NCBI RefSeq assembly: GCF_030272615.1
Contig: NC_081407.1
Coordinates: 435,400,730-435,464,729 of the forward strand
Reading direction: 5' to 3'
Length of the DNA stretch: 64,000 bases
From: Cryptomeria japonica
Taxonomy: Eukaryota > Streptophyta > Pinopsida > Cupressales > Cupressaceae
The position numbers were made by a program, and so were the translations under genes. Positions 35,483 to 46,475 of the stretch are shown here, piece by piece (the first letter of the stretch is position 1; the number at the start of each line of letters is the position of its first letter). The notes below the pieces were generated by a model. It was not told where the DNA came from. It made no database searches and saw only the letters and a list, made by a program, of their open reading frames with translations.

Positions 35483-38383
35483 TTATACAACCAAATTCAT
35501 GGTCTTTTCTACTTGACCATCACCCCAGACATAAGTGGTATGAATATGTCTTAATTCGGTTCCCAAATTTTGACATATTCCCTTTAATTCTTTCTCCCAC
35601 TTGATAAATTCCACACATCTTGTCTTGAGTGTTGCATTCGTCCAATCAATATTGCGCTTACCAGTGAATAGGAGTGATTCATCAACTGTTTTAAGTGGTT
35701 TTTCAGTCAGAAACTTAGCCACTCCATACCTTTGAATTTCATAAATCTGTAAAGAGGCAGATGTCCATTTGGTTTCTTCACTCTCCCAAATTTTAACCTG
35801 TGACTGAATGTCTGCTATTAACAGTGAGGTTTCTTCAAACACTTTTTTGGATTCTCGAATAAATTTGCAACCGTCATTAATGACTCCATTTACCCAATCG
35901 TCAAAAACAACTGTGATGGCCTTTCTCCTTTGGATTTGACTCAATAACTTTTGACTGGTAGGTGATGTGGGATCAAAAGATTGGGAAGCGTGAGGTAACG
36001 GCTTAGGAGAAGAAGATACATCGTTGATCGCATAAATGTAATCTGCCAGCACTTTGATCGTCTATTTCAGCTCCTTCTTATCCTTCCCGTCCTTTTGCGA
36101 TCAAGTTAGCATGCGTTTTACAGAAACTTCAAAGTGATGGTTATCTATATCCCTGTCAGCAACTCCAAGCTCTAATTTCTCCATGTGGTAACTATCGACA
36201 GAAAGCTCAGATGCTTCTCCACCAACCTTTGGCTTCACAACCTTCGACATCCATTTACCTGTTTTATCATCAATCCCTAACCTTGTCATTGCCTTTGCCT
36301 TTTTTGGCTGAGGTGTTTTTGTCACATACTCACAACATCGCCGATTGGTAAGGCGATGAGAACAATATTTTTCCTTTTGTTTACAGAAGACAATAGCCAT
36401 TGGGGAGAACTAACAACAGAATCCTTTAGGATTAAAGACTTCTCCTAAGTCTGTTCTTTAAAACCAAGAGAAGTGTCAAGGTTTTCAGCAAAATCCGGAT
36501 CAATATTATCCTCAAAGTGATCCATCTTTGACAAGTTACTTTCTTTTGGCAACTTATCCTTCTCACCTTCTTCGCTTGAGTCTAGATCAATAAAGTGTTC
36601 TATGACCTGCAGTTCGCTCATACCACTTTTGGCCCTTGATCTAGTCACACGAATAGAAACAAGTGACCTGATAGCCTCTTTATCTATAGAGGTGGGTTTC
36701 TTATGGTGAGAAGATTTCTTGGTTTTTGTTTCCATTCCTGCAAGACAAATATTTTCAGAAATATTAGCGTCGAGAGCCCTAAAAACAACTTGTTTAATCA
36801 TTTGTGATTTTGAACTCTGAGCATCCAATCAACTCATTCTAGAAAGCCAATGTATGGTTCTTTGAATCACGATTATTGCCCTAACATCAATGTCATCCTT
36901 TTCATACTGAAACCAACTTATCTCATCTAAATTCTTTGATTTGATTCTATCAAATTTAGGATCAAGGATATCTTTGTCATGATCTGTAACCCCCTCAACA
37001 TTCACCTCCAACTTCCAATCAATAATTTGTTGGATCCTCAATTTTCTATAGTCTCTTAGCCTTACTTTAAACTCATCTTTACAGTCCTCCCAAAAATATT
37101 CCAAATGGGCAGAAGGAGCATAACTTTTTCCTAATTTAAAGGTCTGAACAACAAAGAGTTTATTATCAAAACTATTTCTAGCTTGACAGAAACCAAAATT
37201 AAAATTCTTTAAATCAACTCCAACACTGGCTACATCTGCAAATGACTTGCAAGAAAAAGAACCTAATTCAAGGGGAAAGAGGGCTTCACAATCACTTAAA
37301 TTTGCATACTTTTTAATCACATGGGCCAATTGTCTACAAAGCTCTGCTAACATAAAATAATCGAAAGCATACCGAGGCAATTTCATGGGTTCCTCCTCAA
37401 AACCACCCACTTGAAGGTAAGTGAAGTGGGAATACTGAATATAGTAGCTCCTGTATACTCTGATTAATTGTTGAGCCTCTTTAGAAATCCTTCTTTCCAG
37501 ATTTCCTATCAATTCTGCAAACATTCTTCCAGTAAAACACCATGAACCTGCCTATAGTTTTCCAAGGCCTTTTCACTCTGAAAATAGGGATAGAATTCAA
37601 AAACCCGAATTCCTTCAAACACTGGGGCTTGAGGTACTCCTTGCCATTCTTTTGTGAATGCCATACAATACATAAGATATGAAGACATGTAGAAATCCTT
37701 ATCCCCGAACCGCGCTTGTTTCAATTGATCCTGGAGTGCTTCTGCAATAACGTCTCCCCAATCAATGTAGCAGGCTCCTTCTAAGATGACTTGATGAAAT
37801 GATACATCCATTCCACGAACATATAAGAATTAGCCGCTCCCTTAACCTTATGCAAAAAAACTATCAAATCCCTAATGTAGGGTTTCACATGATGTCTATT
37901 CAAGGATTTTGGTAAGCGAGAACTGCCTCTCTGAGGTTTAATTAACCAACCTCTAGCAATAACATTTCTATGCTTGTCTGCCTTCTCATGAAATCTTGTA
38001 ACAGAGAGAGAAGGGGTAAATTTAGAGTATGCATCCCTCTCAAGAATTCTAAATACTAAGACGATTGTTTCTCGGTTCACTATTAACAAGACCTGACCAT
38101 CATCTTTCCTTATACACTGGTGTCTAATATCAAACATATTGATGCATTCCCTCACCAATTCTGGACAAATGATTGCTAAAGGAAAGGTTGTAGCTTCCAC
38201 CAAATGACTATTTGTTATCTCAATCATGAATGGTTCTAACATTTGACTTTTTAACCTCTCTAAGAGGCCGCCCATGTCAAAATCTCTTAGGGTAGTGTCA
38301 CTGAATTCAGGATGCACACATTCTAGACTAGCATAATTTCTAAATAAATGAAATGCAAACTTCACTTTCACTAACTCAGCCAT
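35483..38383 (-). pseudogene. Uncharacterised repeat-borne protein family, copy 3 (broken)
   Basis: The start is probably the ATG at 38383 (MAELVKVKF). The frame passes through pieces 38383-37781, 37811-37509, 37524-36829, 36828-36445, 36400-36101 and 36052-35483, separated by frameshifts (near 37800, 37520 and 36440) and stops. Landmarks: NRETIVLVFRI, matching the INEDEFRKVFKL region of copy 1; GDVIAEALQDQLKQ followed by YMSSYLMYCM, matching the AYLVEVLNHGL..YSLLMNML region of copy 2; and LQVGGFEEEPMKLPRY (about 37400), matching the GF..xP..LP motif of copies 1 and 2. An acidic linker (DLDSSEEGEKD) and a helical C-terminus follow. It is more distant from copies 1 and 2 than they are from each other, and the TPEKGR..AGVL motif is not seen. 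Function unknown. Confidence 0.55.
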
Positions 38384-39148
38384 TAAAATATAATTCCTCA
38401 AGCAGGAAAAAACCAGAAGTAAAAGCCAATAGAAAAATGGAAGAACTGAACTCACCTTGTGTCAACAAATTCCTGAAATCCCTATGCTTGCAGAAAAAGT
38501 TTACCTCTCACCACCTCCAGCACCTTATCAAAACTGACGATGCCATATATCAAATTTAAATTCTTGAGAAACAAATCTGCCTCACACATGCCGAAGATTT
38601 TGATATGACAAGCATTAAATGCAATCTCTTAACTTCTGTCACCTCACTCATTCCACTCATTGCAACTGTTTTGATGCATGTCATTAACTTAACTTTCCAT
38701 GATTACAAACATCTAGTCACGTGCCTTGAAAAAGTCGGCGCCAGCTATTGTCTTTGAAAGAAGAGTCCTGGGCATTCAAAATGAATCATAACATTCCCTT
38801 ATTGAACCCCACAAACCCATTGAACACAAAGGTTCAAGTCAGTTCACACATGTTCAAGAATGTTTATATATTTATCAAGAAAGACTCCTGACTATATTGA
38901 AAAGAAAGGAGAAATAACCAACTTGAACGAAAACAAAAAATACAAGGTAGTTCATGCTGGTTCAACTAGGTTCACATAAGTTCAATAAGGTACACATTTT
39001 ACAAACTGCTGACCTTACATTTAAAGACAAGGATACAAATTACCATAGAACTAACTTTCCCAAAATGAACCTTGATCATGACATGAACTAGAACACAAAA
39101 ATTGAAAGATGATGGCAAAACCTAGGAATAGGCAAACTCTTGCCAACA
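38384..39148. other. 5' part of the insertion; leader of copy 3
   Basis: About 760 bp upstream of the gene up to the insertion edge. It contains repeated GGTTCA/TTCAAG words (38825-38990) and no supported ORF. No PBS-like sequence was found here. Confidence 0.5.
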
Positions 39149-39290
39149 TCTCTGAGGTAGATAAATTTGAGGTGAAATCCCTTGTTAATTCATTTTTTCT
39201 CTGAGATGGAAAAATTTGAGGTGAAAACCCTTGTTAATGCATTTTTTCTCTAAGATAGAGAATTTTGAGGTGAAAGCCCTTGTCCATCTC
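39149..39290 (+). repeat. Tandem array of ~55-bp units, right part
   Basis: Continuation of the array at 34275-34436, with units such as GAGGTGAAATCCCTTGTTAATTCATTTTTTCTCTGAGATGG. It was displaced 4.7 kb by the insertion. Confidence 0.88.
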
Positions 39291-39305
39291 TGAGATGGAG
39301 ATTTG

Positions 39306-39690
39306 GTTCTATCCACCCTTTGGGAGTAGCCATGGTGGATGCCATGTTGAGAGACTCCATGATGAATCCTTTGTACTTGTGTTTTTCCACACATGGGAGT
39401 AGCCATAGTGGATGTCATGTTGAATGACTCCATGCCGACATCACATTGAGTGACTTCATGATAGGCATTTGTGCACATATTCCTTTCCACACATGGGAGT
39501 AGCCATGGTGGACGTCATGTTGAGTGACTCCATGACAATGTGTTTCTTTTCACAAATGAGAGTAGCCATCGTAGGCATCACATTGAGAGATTGATGAACC
39601 TTTGTACATCTCTGATATTGAGATGTGTCTTTTTCACAAATGGGTGTAGCCATTGTGGGCATCATGTTGAGAGACTCCATGACGAGGATA
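39306..39690 (+). repeat. Second tandem array, CACATGGGAGTAGCCATGGTGG type
   Basis: About five copies of a unit containing CACACATGGGAGTAGCCATGGTGGATGTCATGTTGAGTGACTCCATGA, of variable length (roughly 65-110 bp) because of spacer differences. It lies just upstream of a polypurine tract and LTR. Short minus-strand frames here (MESLNMxSTMATP) are translations of the repeat, not genes. Confidence 0.85.
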
Positions 39691-39720
39691 TTTGAAAATA
39701 CCTCCCTAGTTAAGAGGGAA

Positions 39721-40095
39721 TGTTAGTTTTTTTATAGCTACAGGAGGTATTTCTAGAAGCAAGTTAGCCTATTGCAAATTATTATTTTATATTTATAAGG
39801 CCCAATCCAAGATGAAAAGTCACCTTGGTTCTTGAATGAGGCAAAATCTTGTGAACAGTCACCTTGATTGAGAAAAGGCACCTTACTTTGTATATATAGA
39901 AGGTGATGATCATTTCATTTTGATCAATCAGTTTAATAGAAGAGATATATTCTTGGCTGGGTTTTTCTCCCTCAAGAAGGAGGGTTTTCCCAGGATATGT
40001 GGTGTGTTCTATTTTGTTCATGTGTTGTACTTGTTATGTTAAAGTGTTTATCAATTATGTTTCTATTTATTTCACATCTGATCATAAAAACAACA
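39721..40095 (+). repeat. Short LTR (3' LTR of a non-autonomous element)
   Basis: About 375 bp from TGTTAGTTTT to AACAACA. It is preceded by a purine-rich GTTAAGAGGGAA (39709-39720) that fits a polypurine tract. It has TATATATA at 39891-39898 and the Copia-LTR style GGTTTTTCTCC..GGAGGGTTTTCCCAGG near 39960-39995. No partner 5' LTR was found in the window. Confidence 0.6.
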
Positions 40096-40812
40096 ATGAC
40101 GAGCCATACCAAAGTCTAAACTATTTTGCAATGGGAAGTGATCTGATCTAGAGAGGGGCATAATTTCTGATTTACAATAGCCATGCAACTAGATCCAGGT
40201 AGGGTTAATGAAGAATATATCTAATCTTTCAACAATATCAAGGAAATTTGACCTTCTCTTTATCCATGTGAATTTCCAATTAGATGGAATACAGTCCTTG
40301 AGACCATTGTTAGACACAATATCACTAAAGTTCTGCATTGTCTTAAGAAAAGTAACTAGTTCACGCACTTTATCTTGGAAGGATTAAATAACATTAAAGT
40401 CACCTCCAATAATGATAAGGTCATCTAGAATTTTTGCACATGCCACTAATAGGGAATCCCAAAGGAGATTCTTTCCAACTATCAAATTAGGCCCACATAG
40501 GTTGAACATATGAAAGCATGTGTTGAAATGTTTGACTTGAATTTGAATCCAATTAGCCATTACTGCAAATTTTTTAATCTAAATAAATATATCCTTCCAC
40601 AATATATCTAGACCTCCAAAGGTCGCAATAGATGCAAATGAAACATTTATCTATTTTTTCTATTTTCTAAAGGGTTAGTACCATGCCTCATCAAAGAATT
40701 TGGTTTCTTGCAGTAGAATTATGTTTGCTCCACTAGCCTGAACCTAGGACTTGATGAGGCATTTTTTATTGGGGCTGTTGAGGCCCCTAACATTCCAAGT
40801 TATAATTTTCAT
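40096..40812 (-). pseudogene. LINE (L1-type) ORF2, endonuclease domain only
   Basis: From the ATG at 40812 the minus strand reads MKIITWNVRGLNSPNKK, the hallmark start of the plant L1 apurinic-type endonuclease. LLQETKF (catalytic Glu), GGDFNVI and SDHFPL (catalytic His region) follow in order. In intact LINEs this domain nicks target DNA to prime reverse transcription. Several stops interrupt it. The frame ends at the junction with the LTR at 40095, so the reverse transcriptase and 3' end are missing. Confidence 0.88.
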
Positions 40813-40849
40813 ACTTTACATGGAGAGTGACAGGCTCTCCATGGGCTAA

Positions 40850-42890
40850 GATTGTTGTTCAAGGTAGTTTAGAGTCCTTCTTTGATTTCTTCCCTTAATT
40901 TTTATTCTTTGATATCTTGCCACCTTTAGCATTTTCCTTTTTAGAAGGGAAGGGGGAAGAATCCACAATGAGAGTTCGGTAGATAGCACATGGGAGAGGA
41001 GCCTCAATATTTGAGAGAACTTGGGAGGGGAGGTCCTTAGACCCATGTTGATAGCCATCTTCTGAGATTAAGAATAAATCATGAAGAGGATATTGTTCTT
41101 GTTTAGGAGAGTCCTCCAATATAAGAGACCTAGCTGATCAAATAGCCTCATACACTAGGAATTTCAATTTATGGACCAAATCTGAGATATATTTCTAAGA
41201 TCATTGTTCTATAGGGGGCATAGCCTTTGGTTTAGCTTGCCCATCTTAAGAATAATGTTTGTTGATAGGGGGTGATAGTCTAAGGTCACTCAAGAGATTA
41301 ATAGGAACTATAGAGCCATCTAGGAGCATCTTATGAGAATTTATTGTAAAGCCTACAAAATCTATAATTGTTGAGCTACTTTCTTTGTTGAGGTATAACT
41401 TCCAATTACTATACTTGAGAATGAGCCCCTAAGGAGGGATTATAGATTGGATTAAGGGTGCCATATTCACTTCCCATAGATTCTTAATAAAAAAGGATAA
41501 ATTTTGATTAGCAATATTCTCGCTTTGGAACCTGATATTAACTTGAATATTGTTACTAGCTCTGGAAACAATAGTTGAGATAAGAGAGCAAGAGCCATAG
41601 TGGGGAGAGGAGAAAGCCAAATAGATGTTTTTTTCTTATCTGAGAATCCTCTAAGTGATGAAAGGCTCAAGAGAGAGGACTTTAGGAAGAGAAGGGTGTC
41701 ATGCTTTCTTGAGAGGGAGCATAAGTTTGCATTTGGTACTAGATACTCACAAACTCAAATTCCTTCAATGTTTGAATTAAGGCAATCCAAATTGAGATGA
41801 ACCAAAAAATAAATGTTAACTTGGACTGTAATAGGGTCATCTATAATGACCTTTTGATTCCACAACCTAAAAGGCGATTGGATTTCCAAAACACTAGGAA
41901 ACTCTTTGCTCAAGTCTAGAAGTAGGCAGAGGTGCAGAAGGAGGTCAATGTGTTCAAAAGGTCCTAGGTTGTGCAACATAAAAATACTCATTTGGTTAGC
42001 CAGGGTTTTTTTTAACTCAATGTCTTGGTATTCCAAAGAGAGAGTAAGAAGAGTAATACAAAAAGGAGAAAACTTGATTGAGGAAGAGGCTGGGTTAAAA
42101 TGGGACACCCAAAGTTGGGTGTGGAGGCCAAAACCAACCAAAAACCAAGTTTTGGTTTTGTGAGCTACATATCTATCATGTTTGTTAGAAAATACAACAA
42201 TGAAGAAGGCATTCCCATGATCAATATAAAAGACTTCATTAACCCTTACCCAAGAGGTAGGACACCATGACAAAAGTCTATCCAAATGTGGGGTTGAGTT
42301 ATAGAATTTATCTATGAGAGCCCAATTCTAGAGTTCTAAGACTTGAGAACTCAAAGACTCAATAAGGAATGAGACTTTGAGCACACCCTTATTTGAAATT
42401 TTGTCCACTATTAGGAGGAATAGGATCTCTTTCATACTAGAGAGGTTGCTGGGGAGTTTTGTGAATCCATTAATTTAGCACGACATGATTTGAGGCATTC
42501 AATTGAGGAGTGGGGCTACCTGCAGGATGATTACAAGGTCTCCTCCCATGATCTTTGTGATTTCTTTTACGAAAATGATGAGGGAATCTATAGCTACAAA
42601 CTTTAACTACTCGAGGAGAAGTGAAAGGGATGACCAACCCTTTGAGAATAATGAGATAAGAGAGACAAATGGTCTATGAATTGAAACCATAGTGACACAA
42701 TTATTGGGGAATAAGTAGAGGAACGACGATCGATGAGAACAATATTGGGGAAGGACATAGGGGAATAGACAATTGAGGGCCAGGTTTTGAAATATTGAGA
42801 TCTGACATGCCAATTGATTCCCACTAAATTCTCAGAGATTCCCTTGAATCTCACTCACCATGGGCACCTGGGTTTCCCGCTCCTCCGCAT
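40850..42890 (-). pseudogene. LINE (L1-type) ORF1 with DUF4283
   Basis: ORF1 of plant L1 elements is an RNA-binding chaperone. Reading begins around 42860 (FKGISENLVGINWHV). The 42285-41755 part holds the DUF4283 pattern: HGNAFFIVVFSN, W-x5-NPAS, LEYQDIELKKTLANQ and LGPFEHIDL. A basic C-terminus (KGGKISKNKN, about 40920) runs up to about 40850, about 40 bp before ORF2. Stops and frameshifts (for example near 42600 and 41755) make it a pseudogene. The order ORF1 then ORF2 on the minus strand is as expected. Confidence 0.75.
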
Positions 42891-44767
42891 TTCAAATCCT
42901 TATTTAGCTGAAAATGTTAAGGTGAGTCACTAAGCTATCGTCCCTCTTGGTGTTGCTTCAATTTAATGGACTTTGTGATGTGGATAATGGTTCACTTCTA
43001 TGTTTAAACTTACAATAATCTATATAATGGTTGTTTAGACAAACAAATCAAGTTGTTTGGGATTCAAAAGTTTAAGAAATAATACTAGCTACTTTTGAGA
43101 TAATATAATATCCTAAATTAAATATTATAAAAATATCATAAATTAATATGATTATGATAAATATCGTAAAAATTGATTTGTGAAGTTTTACATTAAAGAC
43201 AATTATTTTAATTTAAATTTCATAAGTTCCATGTTTGTTTGAGCTAACATTTACCTTCTTTATAAGGTGCCAATATGTAAAACTTAGGTTTCAATCAAAT
43301 ATATCTCTCAATGTACTTTACATATATTTCTCTAAAGATAGGTATGCTAGTTTAGACACTTAAATTTGACTAATCAATTTAATCAAATTTAAACCCCTTA
43401 GTCGCTTATGTTTATTAAATAACTCATGTCATTTAATTAAATATAACATCCTATCCTCTCTGGCCAAATTGATACAATTAATAAGGCCTTCTCCAATTAA
43501 TTAATTAACCCACCCACCTTTTCTCATAATCCTTGAATTTATTAATCAAATTAATTAATAACCCTTTTCCATCCCCTTATTTAAATTTAATAAATTCAAA
43601 TATTCGATTTGGGTCACATGTCTCCTAACTTTAAATACCCTTCTAATCTAACCTCGTCCACTTTCCATACAATCACACCATTATAATGCAACATTTCATC
43701 CACTCCTTTCACATCCATATCGTCATAATGCCAAATTTCATTTAGGGTTTTGCAATCATACCCTCATAATGCAAAAATCCCATCCAATCATGTCATCCAC
43801 CCTTCCATGCTTTTGATCCAATTCGTACAATCCAGCATCACGCACCACAATCAAGCACACACCACATCACACATCCAATCAGAGAACAATCAAATCAAGA
43901 GGACATTAGTTTGCTTTTCATTATTTTTATTTGATGTTTCTAATTTCCTCTTTTATAATGTTCTCAATCTTGAGGTGTTTGAGTGAAATTTAGTGTTATC
44001 TTAGATTGCTTAGTTTTAACTTTTCAATCTTTTGTATTTGTGAACAATTTCCTTCACACATTTTCTGGCATGCCTGATGGGACCCACTTCATGGATCGAT
44101 TTAATTGTTTGAAGTTGTTTGAATGATTTTGATCATAGGTATTTTGGCACTTAGAAGTGAAAATATTGAGCTCCCTCAAACCTATTTGCAGGATTCTGTA
44201 TGGGTCTGCATCCTTTTGTCAAAATTTTGCATATGTATCTGTAGAATTTCAGATGTGTTTATGCAAAATTTTGCATTAATCCAGTTATCATTTCACATTT
44301 TTCATGTTATCATGTCATATTAATGAATTGAACATTTTGCATGCGTAATAGGTAAAGGGGATGAGTTGTTATGTTTGGTTTTGTTATCCCTTGTGTTGCC
44401 TACTGATTCTTGATGCATATTTGGTTCTAAATTTGAAAATTTTGCTAAGTAGGGAAGAATAGAAATTTGCAATGATCTAACCCTATGGCTCGTAGAATCA
44501 AGATTAAATTTGTAGGATCACAAGAATGGGTAGAAGGCAAAAGGATATAAAAACAATACTCTTAGATCTTGCGGGCAGAGTAGTTGATTAATAAGCCAGA
44601 GGAACAAATCAAATATGTCCAATATCGGTAATGAGTCCTAGCCTATATCCAAAAATATAGCATGCACCCAAGATCACACTTATAATTCTAGTCATAATCT
44701 ATCGAAAAGCTAATACCTCTGTTGGCAAGGCTAGATTTGTCATTTTTTATTTTCTTTTGTGAACATG

Positions 44768-44932
44768 GAAGTGTTTCACATTCATCTAGTTAGGTTTTCG
44801 CATTCATCTAGATACGGTTTCACATTCATCTATCTACTATTTTGCATGCGTATAATCAAAATTTCACATAAGTATAGACATCATTTCACATTCATTTAGT
44901 TACTATTTTACATTCATTTGGTTAGGTTAATA
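44768..44932 (+). repeat. Minisatellite of TTTCACATTCATCTAG units
   Basis: About six to seven imperfect ~25-bp units containing (T)TTCACATTCATYTAGTTA, with variants CGCATTCATC and TTGCATGCG. Confidence 0.75.
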
Positions 44933-46119
44933 CTATCATGTTTTGGATTTGTCTCCGTTCTTGAGGTTTTCCTGTGTTACTAATGACCTAATTGCATATT
45001 GTGGAAAAGTGGATTGCTTGCAGAGGTGTTTCGAGTGGTCAAAGTTAATTATAAAAGCCCAAATTAGTAGTCATTTTATTGCAAAGTTGTTTCAATTGAT
45101 CAAAGACTATTATCAAACTTCTAACTATTTGCTTGTAGGGGTAGATTAGGAGAGTGTTTTCTTTTTAGAGAAACAACACTTAAGTTTCTTCTTAAAATGA
45201 ATCAGTGTCTTTGGTATTTGGCACACTTGTGTGTGTGAGTGGACCTACTGCTAACACACACTATCCTCTCCCCTGGTTCTTGTGGTCCTGGGTGCAAGAG
45301 AAAAGTGTTAGTGACACTCATCTTTTCTTTAGTAGGTAGAAGGGCTTGCCTCCCGAGTAGCTGATAAGGCCAGATGAGAGGGAACGACCCAAGCGGTACT
45401 CTTTTGGTCCACTATATAAATATTTTTTATTTTTGTGAAAGCCATTATTAACCGATGCCATTGTGTTATACTAATGGTTTCCCTCAGTATCTACACACAA
45501 ATACCTTTGTGGTCTTAATGAAAGTCAAAATCCCCTAGTGATTGTGTGGCAGATGCATAAAAACATGTGTTCTTTAGGCTAGGATATCTGTTAAATGAGC
45601 TAGCCACTGCATGTATAACCTCCAGATTTACCCTAAATGTTCCTCCACTATGAGCCAGTGTTTTATCAACCCCCATCCTTCTACTTGTTGACTCAGGCAT
45701 TGTGATATGCACATGCCAAAGAGACCCCTCGTGTACCCCTTAATTTGAGAGAAAAAATTTATCAAGATCTTAGGATCTTTAGAAATTTGAAGCTTGGCAT
45801 GCTTGAGAAGTGTGTGCCATGAAGTGGAGCTAGTGCTTCCAAGATTCTATCTATCTTGTTGAATGTGGTATTCTAGGATAGGGGATTCAACAAGTATTGT
45901 CTCTTGACCAACCTAGGAAGTGCATGATTTCTTTTCATTTTCATACTCACGTGTTTTTCTTGTTTGGTGTCAAAAGAATATTTGTCAAAAATCAATTCAA
46001 AATATCAAACATATCACGTTACTAGGTCCTAGTTTGGTCTTGTCCGTCAATGAATTGTTCTCTCATTCTAGTGAGTTTGCGTTAGTTATCTTGTAATGCT
46101 ATCAAAATTACCTGTCAGA

Positions 46120-46475
46120 TGTGGAATTAGTTCATCTTGGTCATCATTTCAAATTTTACATTGTTATTATCGTCTACTAGGGTTGTTGACTTGTATAGTC
46201 ACTTTTACCATCTCAGTCGATAGTCATAACCTTGGTTGTCATCATTTCAAATTTGATGTTGTTATTATCATCTACTAGGGTTGTTGACTTGTATGGTCAC
46301 TTTTACCATCTTAGTTGTTAGTCATAACCTTGGTTGTCATCATCTCAATTTGATGTCATTATTATCATTTACTAGGGTTTTTGACTTGTATGCTCACCTT
46401 TATCATATTAGTTGTTAGTCATAACTTTGGTTGTCATCATTTCAAATCTGATGTCGTTATTATCGTTTGTCTAGG
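46120..46475 (+). repeat. 98-bp tandem repeat, about 3.5 copies
   Basis: TATTATCRTYTACTAGGGTTGTTGACTTG starts at 46165, 46263 and 46360 and partly at 46458, giving periods of 98, 97 and 98 bp. Each unit also contains TAGTCATAACCTTGGTTGTCATCAT. Confidence 0.9.

Larger units (their letters stand above)
34437..39148 (-). mobile_element. 4.7-kb insertion with TG..CA ends and 5-bp TSD carrying family copy 3
   Basis: The insertion splits a ~55-bp tandem array. TCTCT lies at 34432-34436 and again at 39149-39153. Removing 34437-39148 plus one TCTCT restores a normal array unit (CATTTTTTCTCTGAGG), which is strong evidence for a real target-site duplication. The ends are TGTTAG..GCCAACA; on the minus strand it begins TGTTGGCAAG. 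A GGCAA-ACTC-TTGCC hairpin (39131-39144) lies 4 bp inside one end. TG..CA ends with a 5-bp TSD are what a retroviral-type integrase leaves, yet I find no matching LTR pair, PBS, gag or pol. The only coding content is the antisense uncharacterised gene. Confidence 0.8.

Noticed and set aside
39185-39680. Minus-strand ORFs with repeated MESLNMxSTMATP words
   Set aside because: They are translations of a tandem DNA repeat, not a protein family.
32033-40095. One LTR element from the PBS at 32033 to the LTR at 39721-40095
   Set aside because: The sequence before the PBS does not match the end of that LTR, so the two cannot be paired on present evidence.
45964-45979. TTTGGTGTCAAAAGAA as the Gypsy primer-binding site
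   Set aside because: Only a short, decayed match, and no LTR edge could be confirmed beside it; not listed as a feature.
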